Positions 19,800-30,223 of a DNA stretch of 64,000 nt are shown here, piece by piece. Numbering within the stretch: the stretch's first letter is position 1; every line of letters starts with the position of its first letter. The position numbers and the translations under genes were made by a program. This DNA is from Anaerovorax odorimutans. GTDB taxonomy: Bacteria > Bacillota > Clostridia > Peptostreptococcales > JAAYPU01. The stretch lies in assembly GCA_016841185.1 (NCBI GenBank), contig JAENZQ010000004.1, positions 1-64,000 of the forward strand. The letters run 5' to 3'. Under the pieces are notes generated by a model. That model had not been told where the DNA came from, made no database searches, and saw only the letters and a program-made list of their open reading frames with translations.

Positions 19800-20936
19800 A
19801 TGAAAGCCATTGTTTACGAAGGAATAAAGGATGTTAAAGTAAAAAAAGTAAATGATCCTGTAATAATAAATCCCGACGATATTATTATCAAAGTGACTTC
19901 TGCAGCAATATGTGGTTCTGATTTACATTTTTATAATGGGAAAGTTCCCAGTATGCCCAAAGGATTTGTATTGGGGCATGAAACCATGGGCATTGTTGAA
20001 GCAGCAGGAAAAGAAGTTCATAAAGTCAAAAAAGGTGATCGTGTTATCGTCCCTTTTCCAATTTCCTGCGGCCATTGCTTTTACTGTGAAAATGGTTTAT
20101 GGAGCCAATGTGATCATTCCAATCCAAATGGAGAAATCGGCGCCATATTTGGAAGCGGAAAAATCTATGGGGATTATGATGGCGGTCAGGCAGAATATCT
20201 CAGAGTTCCTTATGCCAATGTTGGGCCGGTAAAGATCCCGGAGGCGTTATCGGATGAGCAGGCTCTTTTTTTAACGGATATTCTGCCTACGTCCTATTGG
20301 GGGGTTGTCAACGGAGGGGTTAAAAAAGGAGACACTGTAGTAGTGCTGGGCTGTGGCCCTGTAGGGCTTCTTACCATGAAATGGGCGGCTTATAATGGCG
20401 CTGACCGAATCATTGCAGTGGACCATGTGGATTATCGCCTAAAGCACGCTGAAAATTTTAACGAGGCTGAAATCATCAATCTTGATCAGCACGATAATAC
20501 CGGAGAATACATCAAGGAAATTACTTCCGGAGGTGCAGATGTGGTCATTGATTGCGTTGGCATGGACGGAAAAATGACTGCCCTTGAAAAGGTGGAGACT
20601 GTCTTAAGACTCCAGGGAGGGTCAAAATCTGCTGTTGAAATTGCAACACAAGCGGTACGGAAAGGCGGCACCGTATCCATAGTGGGTGTTTATGGTGCAA
20701 GGTATAATATGTTTCCGCTGGGAGATTTCTTTTCAAGAAACATTACTTTAAAGATGGGGCAGTGCCCGGTGCATTCATACGTAAAACCCATCCTGAGTTT
20801 GATAAAAAGGGGGCAGTTTGATGCCACGGATATCATTACCCATCGGCTGCCCTTAGATAAAGGCGAAGAAGCTTATAATATTTTTAATAAAAAGTTGGAC
20901 AATTGCATAAAGGTTGTTTTAAAACCAGATCACTAA
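19800..20936 (+). CDS. Zinc-dependent alcohol dehydrogenase (MDR superfamily)
   Basis: CGSDLHFYNG, GHETMGIVEAAG, GHCFYCENGLWSQCD, VVVLGCGPVGLL. Confidence 0.9.
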   Translation: MKAIVYEGIKDVKVKKVNDPVIINPDDIIIKVTSAAICGSDLHFYNGKVPSMPKGFVLGHETMGIVEAAGKEVHKVKKGDRVIVPFPISCGHCFYCENGLWSQCDHSNPNGEIGAIFGSGKIYGDYDGGQAEYLRVPYANVGPVKIPEALSDEQALFLTDILPTSYWGVVNGGVKKGDTVVVLGCGPVGLLTMKWAAYNGADRIIAVDHVDYRLKHAENFNEAEIINLDQHDNTGEYIKEITSGGADVVIDCVGMDGKMTALEKVETVLRLQGGSKSAVEIATQAVRKGGTVSIVGVYGARYNMFPLGDFFSRNITLKMGQCPVHSYVKPILSLIKRGQFDATDIITHRLPLDKGEEAYNIFNKKLDNCIKVVLKPDH

Positions 20937-21239
20937 GTTGCAACATTATAAAAAGGGTGTTTTAATAATGCCTTATATGTTGACAAATTTTATCCGGATA
21001 GATAACGGGAGGAATAGTTATTCATCAATATTCAATTGTCTTTAGCATGTAGCGTTTTAATACGCTTTTTTTAATGATGCTTTAGATTGTACTATCCAAT
21101 TCCATTTTTATGAAGTATAATATCTGTTAAGACCTCATTTATATAATAAGATCATTTTAAAAAAATTCACAAAAATTTTCAGATGATTTTAGGGTGGATA
21201 TAATGCCATCTTAATTTTTATTGTAAGGAAGAAATCAAG

Positions 21240-22184
21240 ATGTTTGCTATTTTCATTAAAATTTTAAGTATATTCAGTATTGTGCTGATCGGATTTGTTG
21301 CAAATAAATTAAACTGGCTCCCCTATGAGTCCGGTAAGTACATATCAAAAATTCTTTTGAACATCTCAACGCCATGTCTGATCTGGTATTCCATGAGCCA
21401 CCAGAAAATGAGCGAAGATACATTTTCCCCAATGATTGAAATTTTGATGTGGACATTCATTGTTTTAGCAGCATGCAGTATTATTTCAATACCAATCGTA
21501 AAGGCCATGCATGTTCCAAAGGGGGACAGAGGGATTTACCGCCTTTTGATTATCTGTACCAATAGCGGTTTTATTGGTTTCCCTCTGGCACAGGCAGTTT
21601 TTGGGAACGAAGGATTATTTCTGATGATTATTGCAAATGCGGCATTTGGTATTTTTGTTTTTTCAGCAGGTGTTTTCTTGCTTTTATATGAATCAGGCCG
21701 CGATACGAAGTTATTTAATGTTTTCGTAAAATCCATGATATCTGTTCCTATGATAGCAGCTGTTTCCGGTCTGATAATATTTTTATTCAATGTGACATTT
21801 CCGGAACCTGCCGAATATATGTTATCTACTGTGGGTGGTATGACGACACCTTTATCGATGCTGCTTATCGGAATACAATTACCGGGAATCAAAGTAAAGC
21901 AAATGATAATGGATATACCATTGCTGCTGAGTGCTGTTATGAGAGTTGCCATAGTTCCAGCCGCATTATTCGTCGTATTGTTAAACTTTCATCTGACGCC
22001 TTTGGTTTTGTGTATTGTTGTGTTCTTAATGGCAATGCCTTCCGCTGCCATAGTGGTGATCTTGTCTGAAGAGTATAATCTGAATACCCGGCTTGCATCA
22101 CAAGGGGTCCTGCTGACCACTTTTTTTTCTTTGGGGACGCTGCCCATTACATCCATGTTGCTGACAGCTTATCTGGTAGGATAA
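21240..22184 (+). CDS. AEC family transporter (auxin-efflux-carrier-like permease)
   Basis: IVLIGFVANKLNWLPYESGKYISKILLNISTPCLIWYSM...GFIGFPLAQAVFG. Confidence 0.85.
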   Translation: MFAIFIKILSIFSIVLIGFVANKLNWLPYESGKYISKILLNISTPCLIWYSMSHQKMSEDTFSPMIEILMWTFIVLAACSIISIPIVKAMHVPKGDRGIYRLLIICTNSGFIGFPLAQAVFGNEGLFLMIIANAAFGIFVFSAGVFLLLYESGRDTKLFNVFVKSMISVPMIAAVSGLIIFLFNVTFPEPAEYMLSTVGGMTTPLSMLLIGIQLPGIKVKQMIMDIPLLLSAVMRVAIVPAALFVVLLNFHLTPLVLCIVVFLMAMPSAAIVVILSEEYNLNTRLASQGVLLTTFFSLGTLPITSMLLTAYLVG

Positions 22185-22194
22185 AAGCATTAAG

Positions 22195-23145
22195 CTATAA
22201 GTGCGTTGCCCGTTCATAATTTACTTTTATAATGGAACAGGATTTATCAAAGGCATGTCTTTCTTCATCCGTCAAAGTAAGCTCAATGATTTCATGAACA
22301 CCGTTTTTACCTATGATTGCCGGCACGCTTGCGTATACATGGTTCTGATCGTATTGGCCTGTTAGCAGAACAGAAACAGGAAGTATCTTGTTTTCATCAT
22401 GAAGAATAGCTCTGACCAGTTCTGATAGGGCTGCACCTATTCCAAATTCAGTAAATTCTTTTCCCTTCAGGATCAACCCGCCTTCTTTTTTTGCCCGTTC
22501 GGCTATATTTGAAAGGTTCAGCTCTTTGCGCATTTCGGAGTTTTGATATATCCATTCTGATAAGGGTTTGCCTCCAATGGAGGCAGCAGACCAGCTAACC
22601 ATTTGAGAGTCACCATGTTCTCCCATGACATAAGCGCATATTGATTTCGAATCAATTCCTGTTGCCTGTGAAAGGATTTTTTTTAACCGGGCAGAATCTA
22701 ATAAAGTGCTGGTGGAAAGGACCCTTGGTGCAGGGAATCCGGTTTTAACCTGTAAATAGAAGGTCATTACATCTGCAGGGTTGGAAAGGTTGATTAGAAT
22801 GCCTTCAAATTTTATAGTTAAAAGTTGGGGTATAATAGTCTTGAATATTTCAACAGTATCGTTCATGACGTCCAGTCTGGTTTGGTTTTCCTTTCTTGGT
22901 GCACCTGCACTTATGACAATGATATCCGCATTTGCGCAATCCTCAATCTGTCCTACAGATATTTCAACACGATGTGGCAAATAAGCAACGGCGTCTTCTA
23001 AATCCGCAGCGTGACCGGAAACTTTTGCCTCATCAATATCCACCAGTATGAGTTCATCGCAGATTCCTTGTGTAATCAGGCTGTATGCGCAGTGTGAGCC
23101 TACATGACCTACACCGATAATGGCGATTTTCCTTGTTTTGATCAA
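22195..23145 (-). CDS. L-lactate/L-2-hydroxyacid dehydrogenase (LDH/MDH family)
   Basis: IAIIGVGHVGSHCAYSL, NLSNPADVMTFYLQ, MGEHGDSQMVSWS. Confidence 0.9.
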   Translation of the reverse strand: MIKTRKIAIIGVGHVGSHCAYSLITQGICDELILVDIDEAKVSGHAADLEDAVAYLPHRVEISVGQIEDCANADIIVISAGAPRKENQTRLDVMNDTVEIFKTIIPQLLTIKFEGILINLSNPADVMTFYLQVKTGFPAPRVLSTSTLLDSARLKKILSQATGIDSKSICAYVMGEHGDSQMVSWSAASIGGKPLSEWIYQNSEMRKELNLSNIAERAKKEGGLILKGKEFTEFGIGAALSELVRAILHDENKILPVSVLLTGQYDQNHVYASVPAIIGKNGVHEIIELTLTDEERHAFDKSCSIIKVNYERATHL

Positions 23146-23162
23146 ATCAATAATCCCTCCTT

Positions 23163-23963
23163 TTAATCATATTGCAGCAGCATACGATCGCTGTTCAGAT
23201 TTTTTTTTGTATTTTGGGAGAAACGCTCCAATAGATTTGAAACCGTCAGCTTTGAATGTTCCTCTCCCTTGATATCAACTGCTATTTTCCCTTCATCCAT
23301 CATCAATAGCCGGCTTCCTGTTTTTATGGCCGTAGTAAGGTTATGAGTAATCATCATAGTTGTGATATGTTCACTGCTTACGATGCTTTGGGTCAGTTCT
23401 GTAATCTTTTCTGCAGTGACAGGATCCAGCGCCGCAGTATGTTCATCTAAAAGGAGAAGCTTGGGTTTTACTAAGGTTGCCATGGTCAGGGTGACTGCCT
23501 GACGTTGCCCGCCGGATAAGAGACCGATTTTTGTATTCATCCTGTTTTCAAGCCCCATGCCCAGACAGGATATACGTTCCCGAAGAAATGCCTTGTCTTT
23601 TTTCGTTATGCCTTTCAATAGATGGCTTTTTTTACTTCTCATATAAGCAATGGCCAAATTTTCTTCTACTGTAAGGTTCGGTGCTGTTCCTTTTGAAGGA
23701 TCCTGAAAGATTCTGCCAATCCATACTGCCCGTTTATGCTCTGATAAAAAGGTAATATCCTTATTATCCAAAGTGATTTTTCCGGAATCAGGAAGGATAG
23801 ACCCGGCAATCAAATTAAAAAGGGTGGATTTTCCTGCGCCATTACTTCCAATTACGGAGATGAATTCACCTTCCTTAAGCGATAAAGAAAAATTCTTTAG
23901 AATGGTACGCCGGTCCGGGCTATTAAGATAGAAGGTTTTGTTGATATGTTTCATTGTTAACAT
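23163..23963 (-). CDS. ABC transporter ATP-binding protein (Trp-type ABC)
   Basis: GSNGAGKSTLFNLIAG, LLSGGQRQAVTLTMA, LLLLDEHTAALDP. Confidence 0.9.
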   Translation of the reverse strand: MLTMKHINKTFYLNSPDRRTILKNFSLSLKEGEFISVIGSNGAGKSTLFNLIAGSILPDSGKITLDNKDITFLSEHKRAVWIGRIFQDPSKGTAPNLTVEENLAIAYMRSKKSHLLKGITKKDKAFLRERISCLGMGLENRMNTKIGLLSGGQRQAVTLTMATLVKPKLLLLDEHTAALDPVTAEKITELTQSIVSSEHITTMMITHNLTTAIKTGSRLLMMDEGKIAVDIKGEEHSKLTVSNLLERFSQNTKKNLNSDRMLLQYD

Positions 23964-24856
23964 AATGAAGCTTCCTTTTTCTGTAGTTTTTTTAGTTCAA
24001 ATTTCTTTTTCATTGTTGGCGTTGCAATGGCTATTGCAACAACTAAAGCCGAGATCAATTTCAAATAGGAAGGTGCCAAATTAGTGGTCAGAATAAGTGC
24101 AATCAACAGGCGATAAAGAACAGCCCCGGCGATTACCGACAGAAGGCCCCGCGTGATGGTTTTGTTCTTTATAATGGCATCTCCGATAATCAGTGAAGCC
24201 AATCCAATAACGATAAGCCCAGCCCCCATGTTGATATCTGCGGATTGCTGCATTTGGGCCACCAATGCACCGGATAAGGCAATGGTCGCATTGGAGATAG
24301 CAAAAGCAACCATCTTAGTACTATCCGTATCAATAGATGAAGCACGTACCATATCCTCGTTGTCTCCGGTGGCACGAATGGAAAGGCCAAGTTGGGTCTT
24401 AAAAAACAAATAGTATAAAACAAATATTAGGGTTACGATAAACAATAACAATTCCAATTTATAAAAGATATCTCCAAATAAGGCCGCCGAAAGAGTAAAA
24501 ACAGTTTCATTGTTAAGTAGGGGCATATTTGCTCTTCCTCCCATAACCAGAAGATTGATGGTGTACAGTCCGGTCATAGTCAGAATGCCTGACAGGATAG
24601 GCGCTATGCCGCATTTTGTCTGTAAAATTGCTGTAATAAGGCCGGCAGCAGCGCCTGCTGTAATCCCTGCTGCAAGACCTGCAACAGGATGCCCTGCGGC
24701 AGTTAACACGGCAGACACCGCAGCACCCAATACAAAGCTTCCGTCTGCAGTTAAATCAGGTATATTCAGTATTCTGAATGAAATGAAGATACCAAAGGCC
24801 GGGAGGGTATAAACCAGTCCCAGCTCAATGGCACCTAAGAAAGCAATAAAACTCAT
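23957..24856 (-). CDS. ABC transporter permease
   Basis: FRILNIPDLTADGSFVLGAAVSAVL... typical of the TrpY/YtrF-like permease family. Confidence 0.85.
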   Translation of the reverse strand: MSFIAFLGAIELGLVYTLPAFGIFISFRILNIPDLTADGSFVLGAAVSAVLTAAGHPVAGLAAGITAGAAAGLITAILQTKCGIAPILSGILTMTGLYTINLLVMGGRANMPLLNNETVFTLSAALFGDIFYKLELLLFIVTLIFVLYYLFFKTQLGLSIRATGDNEDMVRASSIDTDSTKMVAFAISNATIALSGALVAQMQQSADINMGAGLIVIGLASLIIGDAIIKNKTITRGLLSVIAGAVLYRLLIALILTTNLAPSYLKLISALVVAIAIATPTMKKKFELKKLQKKEASLC

Positions 24857-24868
24857 AATAATGCTCCT

Positions 24869-25846
24869 TTATTCCAAAATGGTAAAGGTATCCAGAAGTT
24901 CCTGCGGTATTTCAGCACCTATTTGATCTGCAGTTGTTTTATTGATAATCTTTGCATATTCGCAGACGACTTCTATTGGGTTATCCGATATTGCTTCACC
25001 ATTTGCAATGATTCGTATTACCATTTGCGCGACTTGTTTCCCCAGTATGGTATAATCGATACCTACGCTGGCGAATCCACCATCTGCTACCATGGAATCA
25101 GCGCCTACATAGACAGGGAGTTTTGCCCGGATGCCTTCTCCGGCTAATACAGGCATAGCACTTGCAACCATATTGTCATTGGGAGAAAAAATTGCGTCTA
25201 CCTTGCCTGCAAGAGATTGGGCAGCCTGCTGCAGTTCGCCGGTATTGGTAATAATCGCTTCTTTATATTCAAGGCCATTTGCGTCACAATATTCTTTTGC
25301 GCGTTCTATTGAGGATACTGCATTGACTTCTCCTGTATTATAAACAAAACCAAATGTTTTCACATCAGGTGTCAGAGTTTGGGCGAGCTTAAAAGTTTCA
25401 TCGATGGCGATGGCATTTGTGATACCGGTAATATTGCCGTCCGTTTTGTCAAAGGCGGTTACCAGACCGGCTTCTACCGGGTAACTGACGGCGGCAAAAA
25501 CAATGGGAATGTCTTTAGTTGCCGCAGCTGCAGCTTGGGCAGTGGGGGTTGCGATGGGAACAATGACATCCACATCATCACCTATGAACTGAGAAATAAT
25601 GGTAGAAATATTTGAGGGATCCCCCTGCGCATTCTTAACATTGATATCCATGTCCACTCCCTGGGCCGCCAGTTCATCAATAATAGATTCCTGGATTGTG
25701 ATGAGAGAGGGATGCTCCATGGGTAAAGCAATTCCGATTTTAAGAATATCTTTAGAATTGTCTGCCGGTGAATCTGAGGGGCCGGTACAACCGGTTGCTG
25801 TAGCCAATAACAGCACAATGGTGATAAATAATAAAGTTTTTTTCAT
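24869..25846 (-). CDS. ABC transporter substrate-binding lipoprotein (TrpX-like)
   Basis: Lipobox ATATGCTG; IGIALPMEHPSLITIQESIIDELAAQGVDM...ATPTAQAAAAATKDIPIVFAAVSYPVEAGLV. Confidence 0.85.
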   Translation of the reverse strand: MKKTLLFITIVLLLATATGCTGPSDSPADNSKDILKIGIALPMEHPSLITIQESIIDELAAQGVDMDINVKNAQGDPSNISTIISQFIGDDVDVIVPIATPTAQAAAAATKDIPIVFAAVSYPVEAGLVTAFDKTDGNITGITNAIAIDETFKLAQTLTPDVKTFGFVYNTGEVNAVSSIERAKEYCDANGLEYKEAIITNTGELQQAAQSLAGKVDAIFSPNDNMVASAMPVLAGEGIRAKLPVYVGADSMVADGGFASVGIDYTILGKQVAQMVIRIIANGEAISDNPIEVVCEYAKIINKTTADQIGAEIPQELLDTFTILE

Positions 25847-25910
25847 GATCCATATCTCCTTTTATATAAATGATTTGCAGTGTTGGTCTGCATAAGCTGG
25901 TGGAAACTAA

Positions 25911-26180
25911 AAAAACCTGTCCTTGGAAAAAGGACAGGTTTTGCCTGCGGTACCACCTTAATTGATATAATAAATTATACCCGCTTTCATAAGAAGTGCC
26001 AACACACTTCTTGCTCTGTAACGTGAGCTCACGTCTAAGACTAATAAGCAATATGCCTTTCATCCAGCCCTCTGCGACCCATTTACTGTACTGCGTTCTG
26101 CAGGTTTTCAGCTGTTCCTGCTCTCTGTGAGTGCACATATCAGTTTTATTCTCGCATCATCGGTTTTAGTACATTTGTTG
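25911..26180 (-). promoter_or_regulatory. T-box leader (probably tRNA-Trp) upstream of the ABC operon
   Basis: Minus strand: CAGAGAGCAGGAACAGCTGAAAACCTG (stem I), TAAGGTGGTACCGC (T-box sequence), terminator AAAACCTGTCC-N9-GGACAGGTTTT; candidate TGG specifier at 26066-26064. Confidence 0.85.
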
Positions 26181-26361
26181 TTGGTTATTTTAGCACTGGC
26201 TTGATGTATTGTCAATCATAATTTTAATATTTGTGATTAACTTGTGATAATGTCACCTTAGTTTTGCCAAGACAAGAAGATTCCCCCCTTTTTAAAAGTA
26301 TTAAAATGGTATAATATAGAAGAAATAAGCGACATAGCAATTTATCAGGAGGCAGAAATAT

Positions 26362-27321
26362 ATGATTAAACCAGCAGCCCTTAAGAAAGGGGATAAAGTA
26401 GCAATTCTTTCTCCGACATCTTCTGCAGATGAACACATGATAAAAAAGGCAGAGCAACGGATATGGGCAATGGAACTTGAGCCGGTGATGTTTCCAACAT
26501 GTTATACAAGATATGGCTATTTGGCAGGAACAGATGAAAAAAGAGCTGAAGATATTAATAAAGCTTTTGAGGATAAAAGTATCAAAGGTATCATTTGCCT
26601 CAAAGGCGGTTATGGATCCATGCGTATTCTTGATTTATTGGATTATGACAGGATAAAGAAGAATCCCAAGATATTTCTCGGGTTCAGTGATATAACAGGA
26701 CTGCATGTTGCATTTAACAGAATATGCAGAATGGTAACTTACCATGGGCCTATGGCAATGTCATCTTTTGCAAACATTAAGGGGGCGAAGGTGAAGTTTG
26801 AACCTTATACATATGAAAGCCTGAAGAACAACCTGTTTACCCATGACCCTCCCGGTCTTGTGGAAAATCCTCCTGGTGAGGAACTGAGATGCCTTGCAGG
26901 TGGAAAAGCAGAAGGAGAGATAATCGGCGGCAATTTATCCATGCTTTCAGCAATGCTGGGATCACCTTATGAAGTGGATGTCAGGAATAAGATAATTTTC
27001 CTTGAAGAGGTCAGTGAACCGGTATTTAAAATAGATAAAATGCTTACGTCATTATCCTTAGCAGGAAAATTCAAAGATTGTGCCGGCATCATATTAGGAC
27101 CGTTTTTTCATTTGCCGGCAGAGCAGGTAAAAGATGGGGTGAAAATTGGCTTTGAATTGCAGGAAATATTCAAAGATATTCTAATGCCTTATAAAAAGCC
27201 GATTATAGCAAATTTCAGAGCTGGACATTGTTTTCCCCAGTATACCATCGCTTTTGGTACAAACGTCATGATGGATGCAGATAAAAAAGAGATCATTTTT
27301 ACAGAAAGCGGAAGCATTTAA
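26362..27321 (+). CDS. S66 LD-carboxypeptidase (MccF-like)
   Basis: MIKPAALKKGDKVAILSPTS...ICLKGGYGSMRILDLLDYDRIKKNPKIFLGFSDITGLHVAF. Confidence 0.9.
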   Translation: MIKPAALKKGDKVAILSPTSSADEHMIKKAEQRIWAMELEPVMFPTCYTRYGYLAGTDEKRAEDINKAFEDKSIKGIICLKGGYGSMRILDLLDYDRIKKNPKIFLGFSDITGLHVAFNRICRMVTYHGPMAMSSFANIKGAKVKFEPYTYESLKNNLFTHDPPGLVENPPGEELRCLAGGKAEGEIIGGNLSMLSAMLGSPYEVDVRNKIIFLEEVSEPVFKIDKMLTSLSLAGKFKDCAGIILGPFFHLPAEQVKDGVKIGFELQEIFKDILMPYKKPIIANFRAGHCFPQYTIAFGTNVMMDADKKEIIFTESGSI

Positions 27322-27360
27322 TAGATTTTATTCAATTTTTAAAAAGAGAGGGGGAATACA

Positions 27361-28077
27361 ATGGGCCGGAGAATCAGTATTTTATTAGTATTGATAATTG
27401 TCTTGGGGATGAGTTTCAATTCAGAGGGAAAAGAAGTACAGGAGGCAAAAAAGATCAATGTGGATGCCTGGCTTCATACAGTTAAAATTATATATAGGGA
27501 GGAGGATATTACAGGTCAGCTTTCTCCTGTTGTAATAAACGGAACAGCTTATTTGCCTGTCGGCAATTCCGCTAATTTCTTTAATAAAGATGTACTATGG
27601 AATCCTTTGAATAAAACGATCACACTTTCAGACAGGTCTGTTGATTATAAGTATTTAGAACAGGAAAAAAAGATCAAAAAGCTGGAGGACACGATTGCAC
27701 GATTGGAAAATAAGTTAGAGAAAGTAAATATCGATATTGACGATTTGGAAGATACGCTTAACGATAAACTGCATGATAATAATTTTGGAAGACTTGATAA
27801 TATCAGCAACAGAAGACTGGATATAGACATCAGGGGAGATGAAGATGACTTTTCTTTCTATATTGAAATAGACCTGGATGATTACAGGCGCCGCTGGAAC
27901 CGTCTTGAAGAGGATGATATTGAAGACTTTATATGTGATATATATGACTATATCAAAAATGAGTTTGTTCGTTTTAAAGATTCCGAGATAACAGGATATT
28001 TCTATGATACCGATGAAAATGAAAAGTTGGTTAAATGCTATGAATCCAATGGTAAGTTAAGGTGCAGACATTATTAA
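27361..28077 (+). CDS. Secreted stalk-domain (copper-amine-oxidase N-domain-like) protein with coiled coil
   Basis: Signal peptide; GQLSPVVINGTAYLPVGNSANFFNKDVLWNPLNKTITLSDR. Confidence 0.65.
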   Translation: MGRRISILLVLIIVLGMSFNSEGKEVQEAKKINVDAWLHTVKIIYREEDITGQLSPVVINGTAYLPVGNSANFFNKDVLWNPLNKTITLSDRSVDYKYLEQEKKIKKLEDTIARLENKLEKVNIDIDDLEDTLNDKLHDNNFGRLDNISNRRLDIDIRGDEDDFSFYIEIDLDDYRRRWNRLEEDDIEDFICDIYDYIKNEFVRFKDSEITGYFYDTDENEKLVKCYESNGKLRCRHY

Positions 28078-28090
28078 ACTTTACAATTCT

Positions 28091-28189
28091 TTAAAACCAT
28101 CCTGTAGGGATATATAAAACGACCATTGAAATGATAATGATAAAAGCAATAACTGCAAAAATCTTTCTTATAAGTTTTTGATTCATCAT
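28091..28189 (-). CDS. Small single-TM membrane protein, 32 aa
   Basis: MMNQKLIRKIFAVIAFIIIISMVVLYIPTGWF* with AGAGG RBS; below the supplied ORF length cutoff. Confidence 0.55.
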   Translation of the reverse strand: MMNQKLIRKIFAVIAFIIIISMVVLYIPTGWF

Positions 28190-28314
28190 AAATCCGTACC
28201 TCTTTCTATTTTATATAATACATTATTCTATCATAATTTGTATGAATTGAGTTAGGGTTATTCTGATTAAATTATTAAAAATAAAAAAGATATTCATTTT
28301 ATAAGTGAGGCGTT

Positions 28315-28950
28315 ATGTTTGCAATATTTTTAAAGTCTTTAATAATAGGTTATTCCGGTGCTATGATGCCGGGGCCGATGTTTACTTACACGGTGGATAA
28401 AAGTATGCGGTTTGGTGTAAAAGCTGGAATTCTTGTTTCCATGGGGCATGTTATATTTGAATCTTTTCTGGTGATGCTCATATTTTTAGGTGCAGGCAAA
28501 TTTCTTGATTTTACGGTTGTCCGGGCTGCTATTGGATTTATTGGAGGATTGGTTCTGGCATATCTGGGATTCGGGATGATAAAAGAAGTATATTTGGACA
28601 GAATTTCATTAGATCCCAAGGAATTTCACGATCGTAAACAAGGGAATATGTTAATAGCAGGAGCGGTTTTAAGTATCAGCAACCCATATTTTATCATTTG
28701 GTGGTCTGCGGTAGGGCTTACTTTAATCATGAGTTCATATGTTGCCTATGGTATAGCGGGCATTACAGTATTTTATATTGGGCATATGATTGCAGACATT
28801 TCATGGTTTACATTTGTAGCTGCTCTGATTAGTAAAACTCGTCATCTTATTAATATTAAGCTTTACAAAGGTATCATTATTGCATTGGGAGTATGTCTTA
28901 TTGGATTTGGTGTACGTTTTTTTATCAGTGCCATTGGATATTTAAGCTGA
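28315..28950 (+). CDS. LysE family amino acid exporter
   Basis: GYSGAMMPGPMFTYTVDKSMRFGVKAGILVSMGHVIFE. Confidence 0.85.
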   Translation: MFAIFLKSLIIGYSGAMMPGPMFTYTVDKSMRFGVKAGILVSMGHVIFESFLVMLIFLGAGKFLDFTVVRAAIGFIGGLVLAYLGFGMIKEVYLDRISLDPKEFHDRKQGNMLIAGAVLSISNPYFIIWWSAVGLTLIMSSYVAYGIAGITVFYIGHMIADISWFTFVAALISKTRHLINIKLYKGIIIALGVCLIGFGVRFFISAIGYLS

Positions 28951-29066
28951 TTTCTGTATTTTGTATTTTGTTTTGGGTATATTTGATATAAAGTGTTTTG
29001 GATGATCGCAGCCGATTAAGAGATATGTCACTAATATTTGTAAACCGGAAGGGAGTAATAAAAATA

Positions 29067-29567
29067 ATGAAGGAAATATTTGAAAGAAGAAGTATCAGAA
29101 AGTATAAAAAAGATACGGTATCGGAAGAAACCATTGAAAAGATTATAAGGGCAGGCATGGCTGCTCCTTCGGCAGGCAATGAACAACCTTGGCATTTTAT
29201 TGTCATCAAAGATAAGAATATCATAAACGAAATACCAAAATTTCATGCATATTCCCGTATGTTGCATGAAGTGAATTGTGCCATTGTTGTTTGTGGTGAT
29301 TTGTTTCTCCAAAAGTATGAAGGTTTCTGGGTTCAGGATTGCTCGGCAGCAACACAGAATATGCTTCTGATGGCTCAGGCCCTCGGATTGGGGTCGGTGT
29401 GGTTAGGCGTATACCCCAGGGAGGAAAGAGTTGAAGCTCTTAAAAGCTTGTTGGGATTACCGGATAATGTGATACCCTTATCTATTTTGCCCATCGGGTA
29501 TCCTGCAGAAGAAAAAATGCCCTCAGACCGATTTGATGCTTTTAGGATACATAGGGAAAAGTGGTAA
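29067..29567 (+). CDS. Nitroreductase family protein
   Basis: IFERRSIRKYKKDTVSEETIEKIIRAGMAAPSAGNEQPWHFIVI; start at ATG 29067. Confidence 0.9.
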   Translation: MKEIFERRSIRKYKKDTVSEETIEKIIRAGMAAPSAGNEQPWHFIVIKDKNIINEIPKFHAYSRMLHEVNCAIVVCGDLFLQKYEGFWVQDCSAATQNMLLMAQALGLGSVWLGVYPREERVEALKSLLGLPDNVIPLSILPIGYPAEEKMPSDRFDAFRIHREKW

Positions 29568-29766
29568 AGTTGTGATGTATAATCTAAGATCTATGATGTA
29601 AGGGCTAAGGGGGAAGATCTTTAACATTTATGGATTTGATTAGAGATTAGAAGCTACAGGTTAGTGATTAGTGATTGTCGGAAACTATACAAATCTATAG
29701 TATCTACGGAAATTTTGTTAAAACAAAATTATCCCTCAATCTGATTTCAAGATGATAGTTAAGTAA

Positions 29767-29794
29767 GGAAGATTTTGCAGAAGCAAAATCTTCC
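29767..29794. terminator. Terminator hairpin downstream of feoA-like gene
   Basis: GGAAGATTTTGC-AGAA-GCAAAATCTTCC. Confidence 0.7.
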
Positions 29795-29810
29795 CTTTTC
29801 AATGTAGTCT

Positions 29811-30050
29811 TTAAAGTTTTTCAACCATGATTTTGGAAGCTTCTTCAGATCGAAGGGCGATGACTGCCCCCCGAATTTCATATGCCGTCGGGTCGCCGGA
29901 GGGGCTTTTCGTTAAAGATTCTACTATGGTATCCAAAACTAAACCAAGATCCAGCATTCGTCTTCTTAGATTTCCTGTTGCAGTTAATCCTTTAACTTTT
30001 ACGGTTGTTCCGCAAGGAACCAAATGTAAAGGGATTATACGACTATTCAT
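29811..30050 (-). CDS. FeoA-domain protein (orphan)
   Basis: IPLHLVPCGTTVKVKGLTATGNLRRRMLDLGLVLDTIVESLTKSPSGDPTAYEIRGAVIALRSEEASKIMV. Confidence 0.85.
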   Translation of the reverse strand: MNSRIIPLHLVPCGTTVKVKGLTATGNLRRRMLDLGLVLDTIVESLTKSPSGDPTAYEIRGAVIALRSEEASKIMVEKL

Positions 30051-30167
30051 TTAAATACCTCGCAATCTATATCTAAATATAGGAAAGTTAGTTTAGTGAA
30101 AAACTATTATATATGGCTAATATATGAATATTATTTTTAATGTGTTACTGCGGAATTAAGCATAGTT

Positions 30168-30223
30168 GGGACAGCTCCGGCAGCTGTTAGGATTAAGTGA
30201 GCATAAGTGTAAGTAGCTGTCCC
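30168..30223. repeat. REP-like palindrome (GGGACAGCT...AGCTGTCCC)
   Basis: Inverted 9-bp arms; followed by a partial copy of the internal text (GTGAGCAYARGTGTAAGT). Confidence 0.6.

Noticed and set aside
25752-26138. 128-aa minus-strand ORF ending over the ABC binding-protein gene
   Set aside because: It covers the T-box leader; the RNA element explains the sequence better
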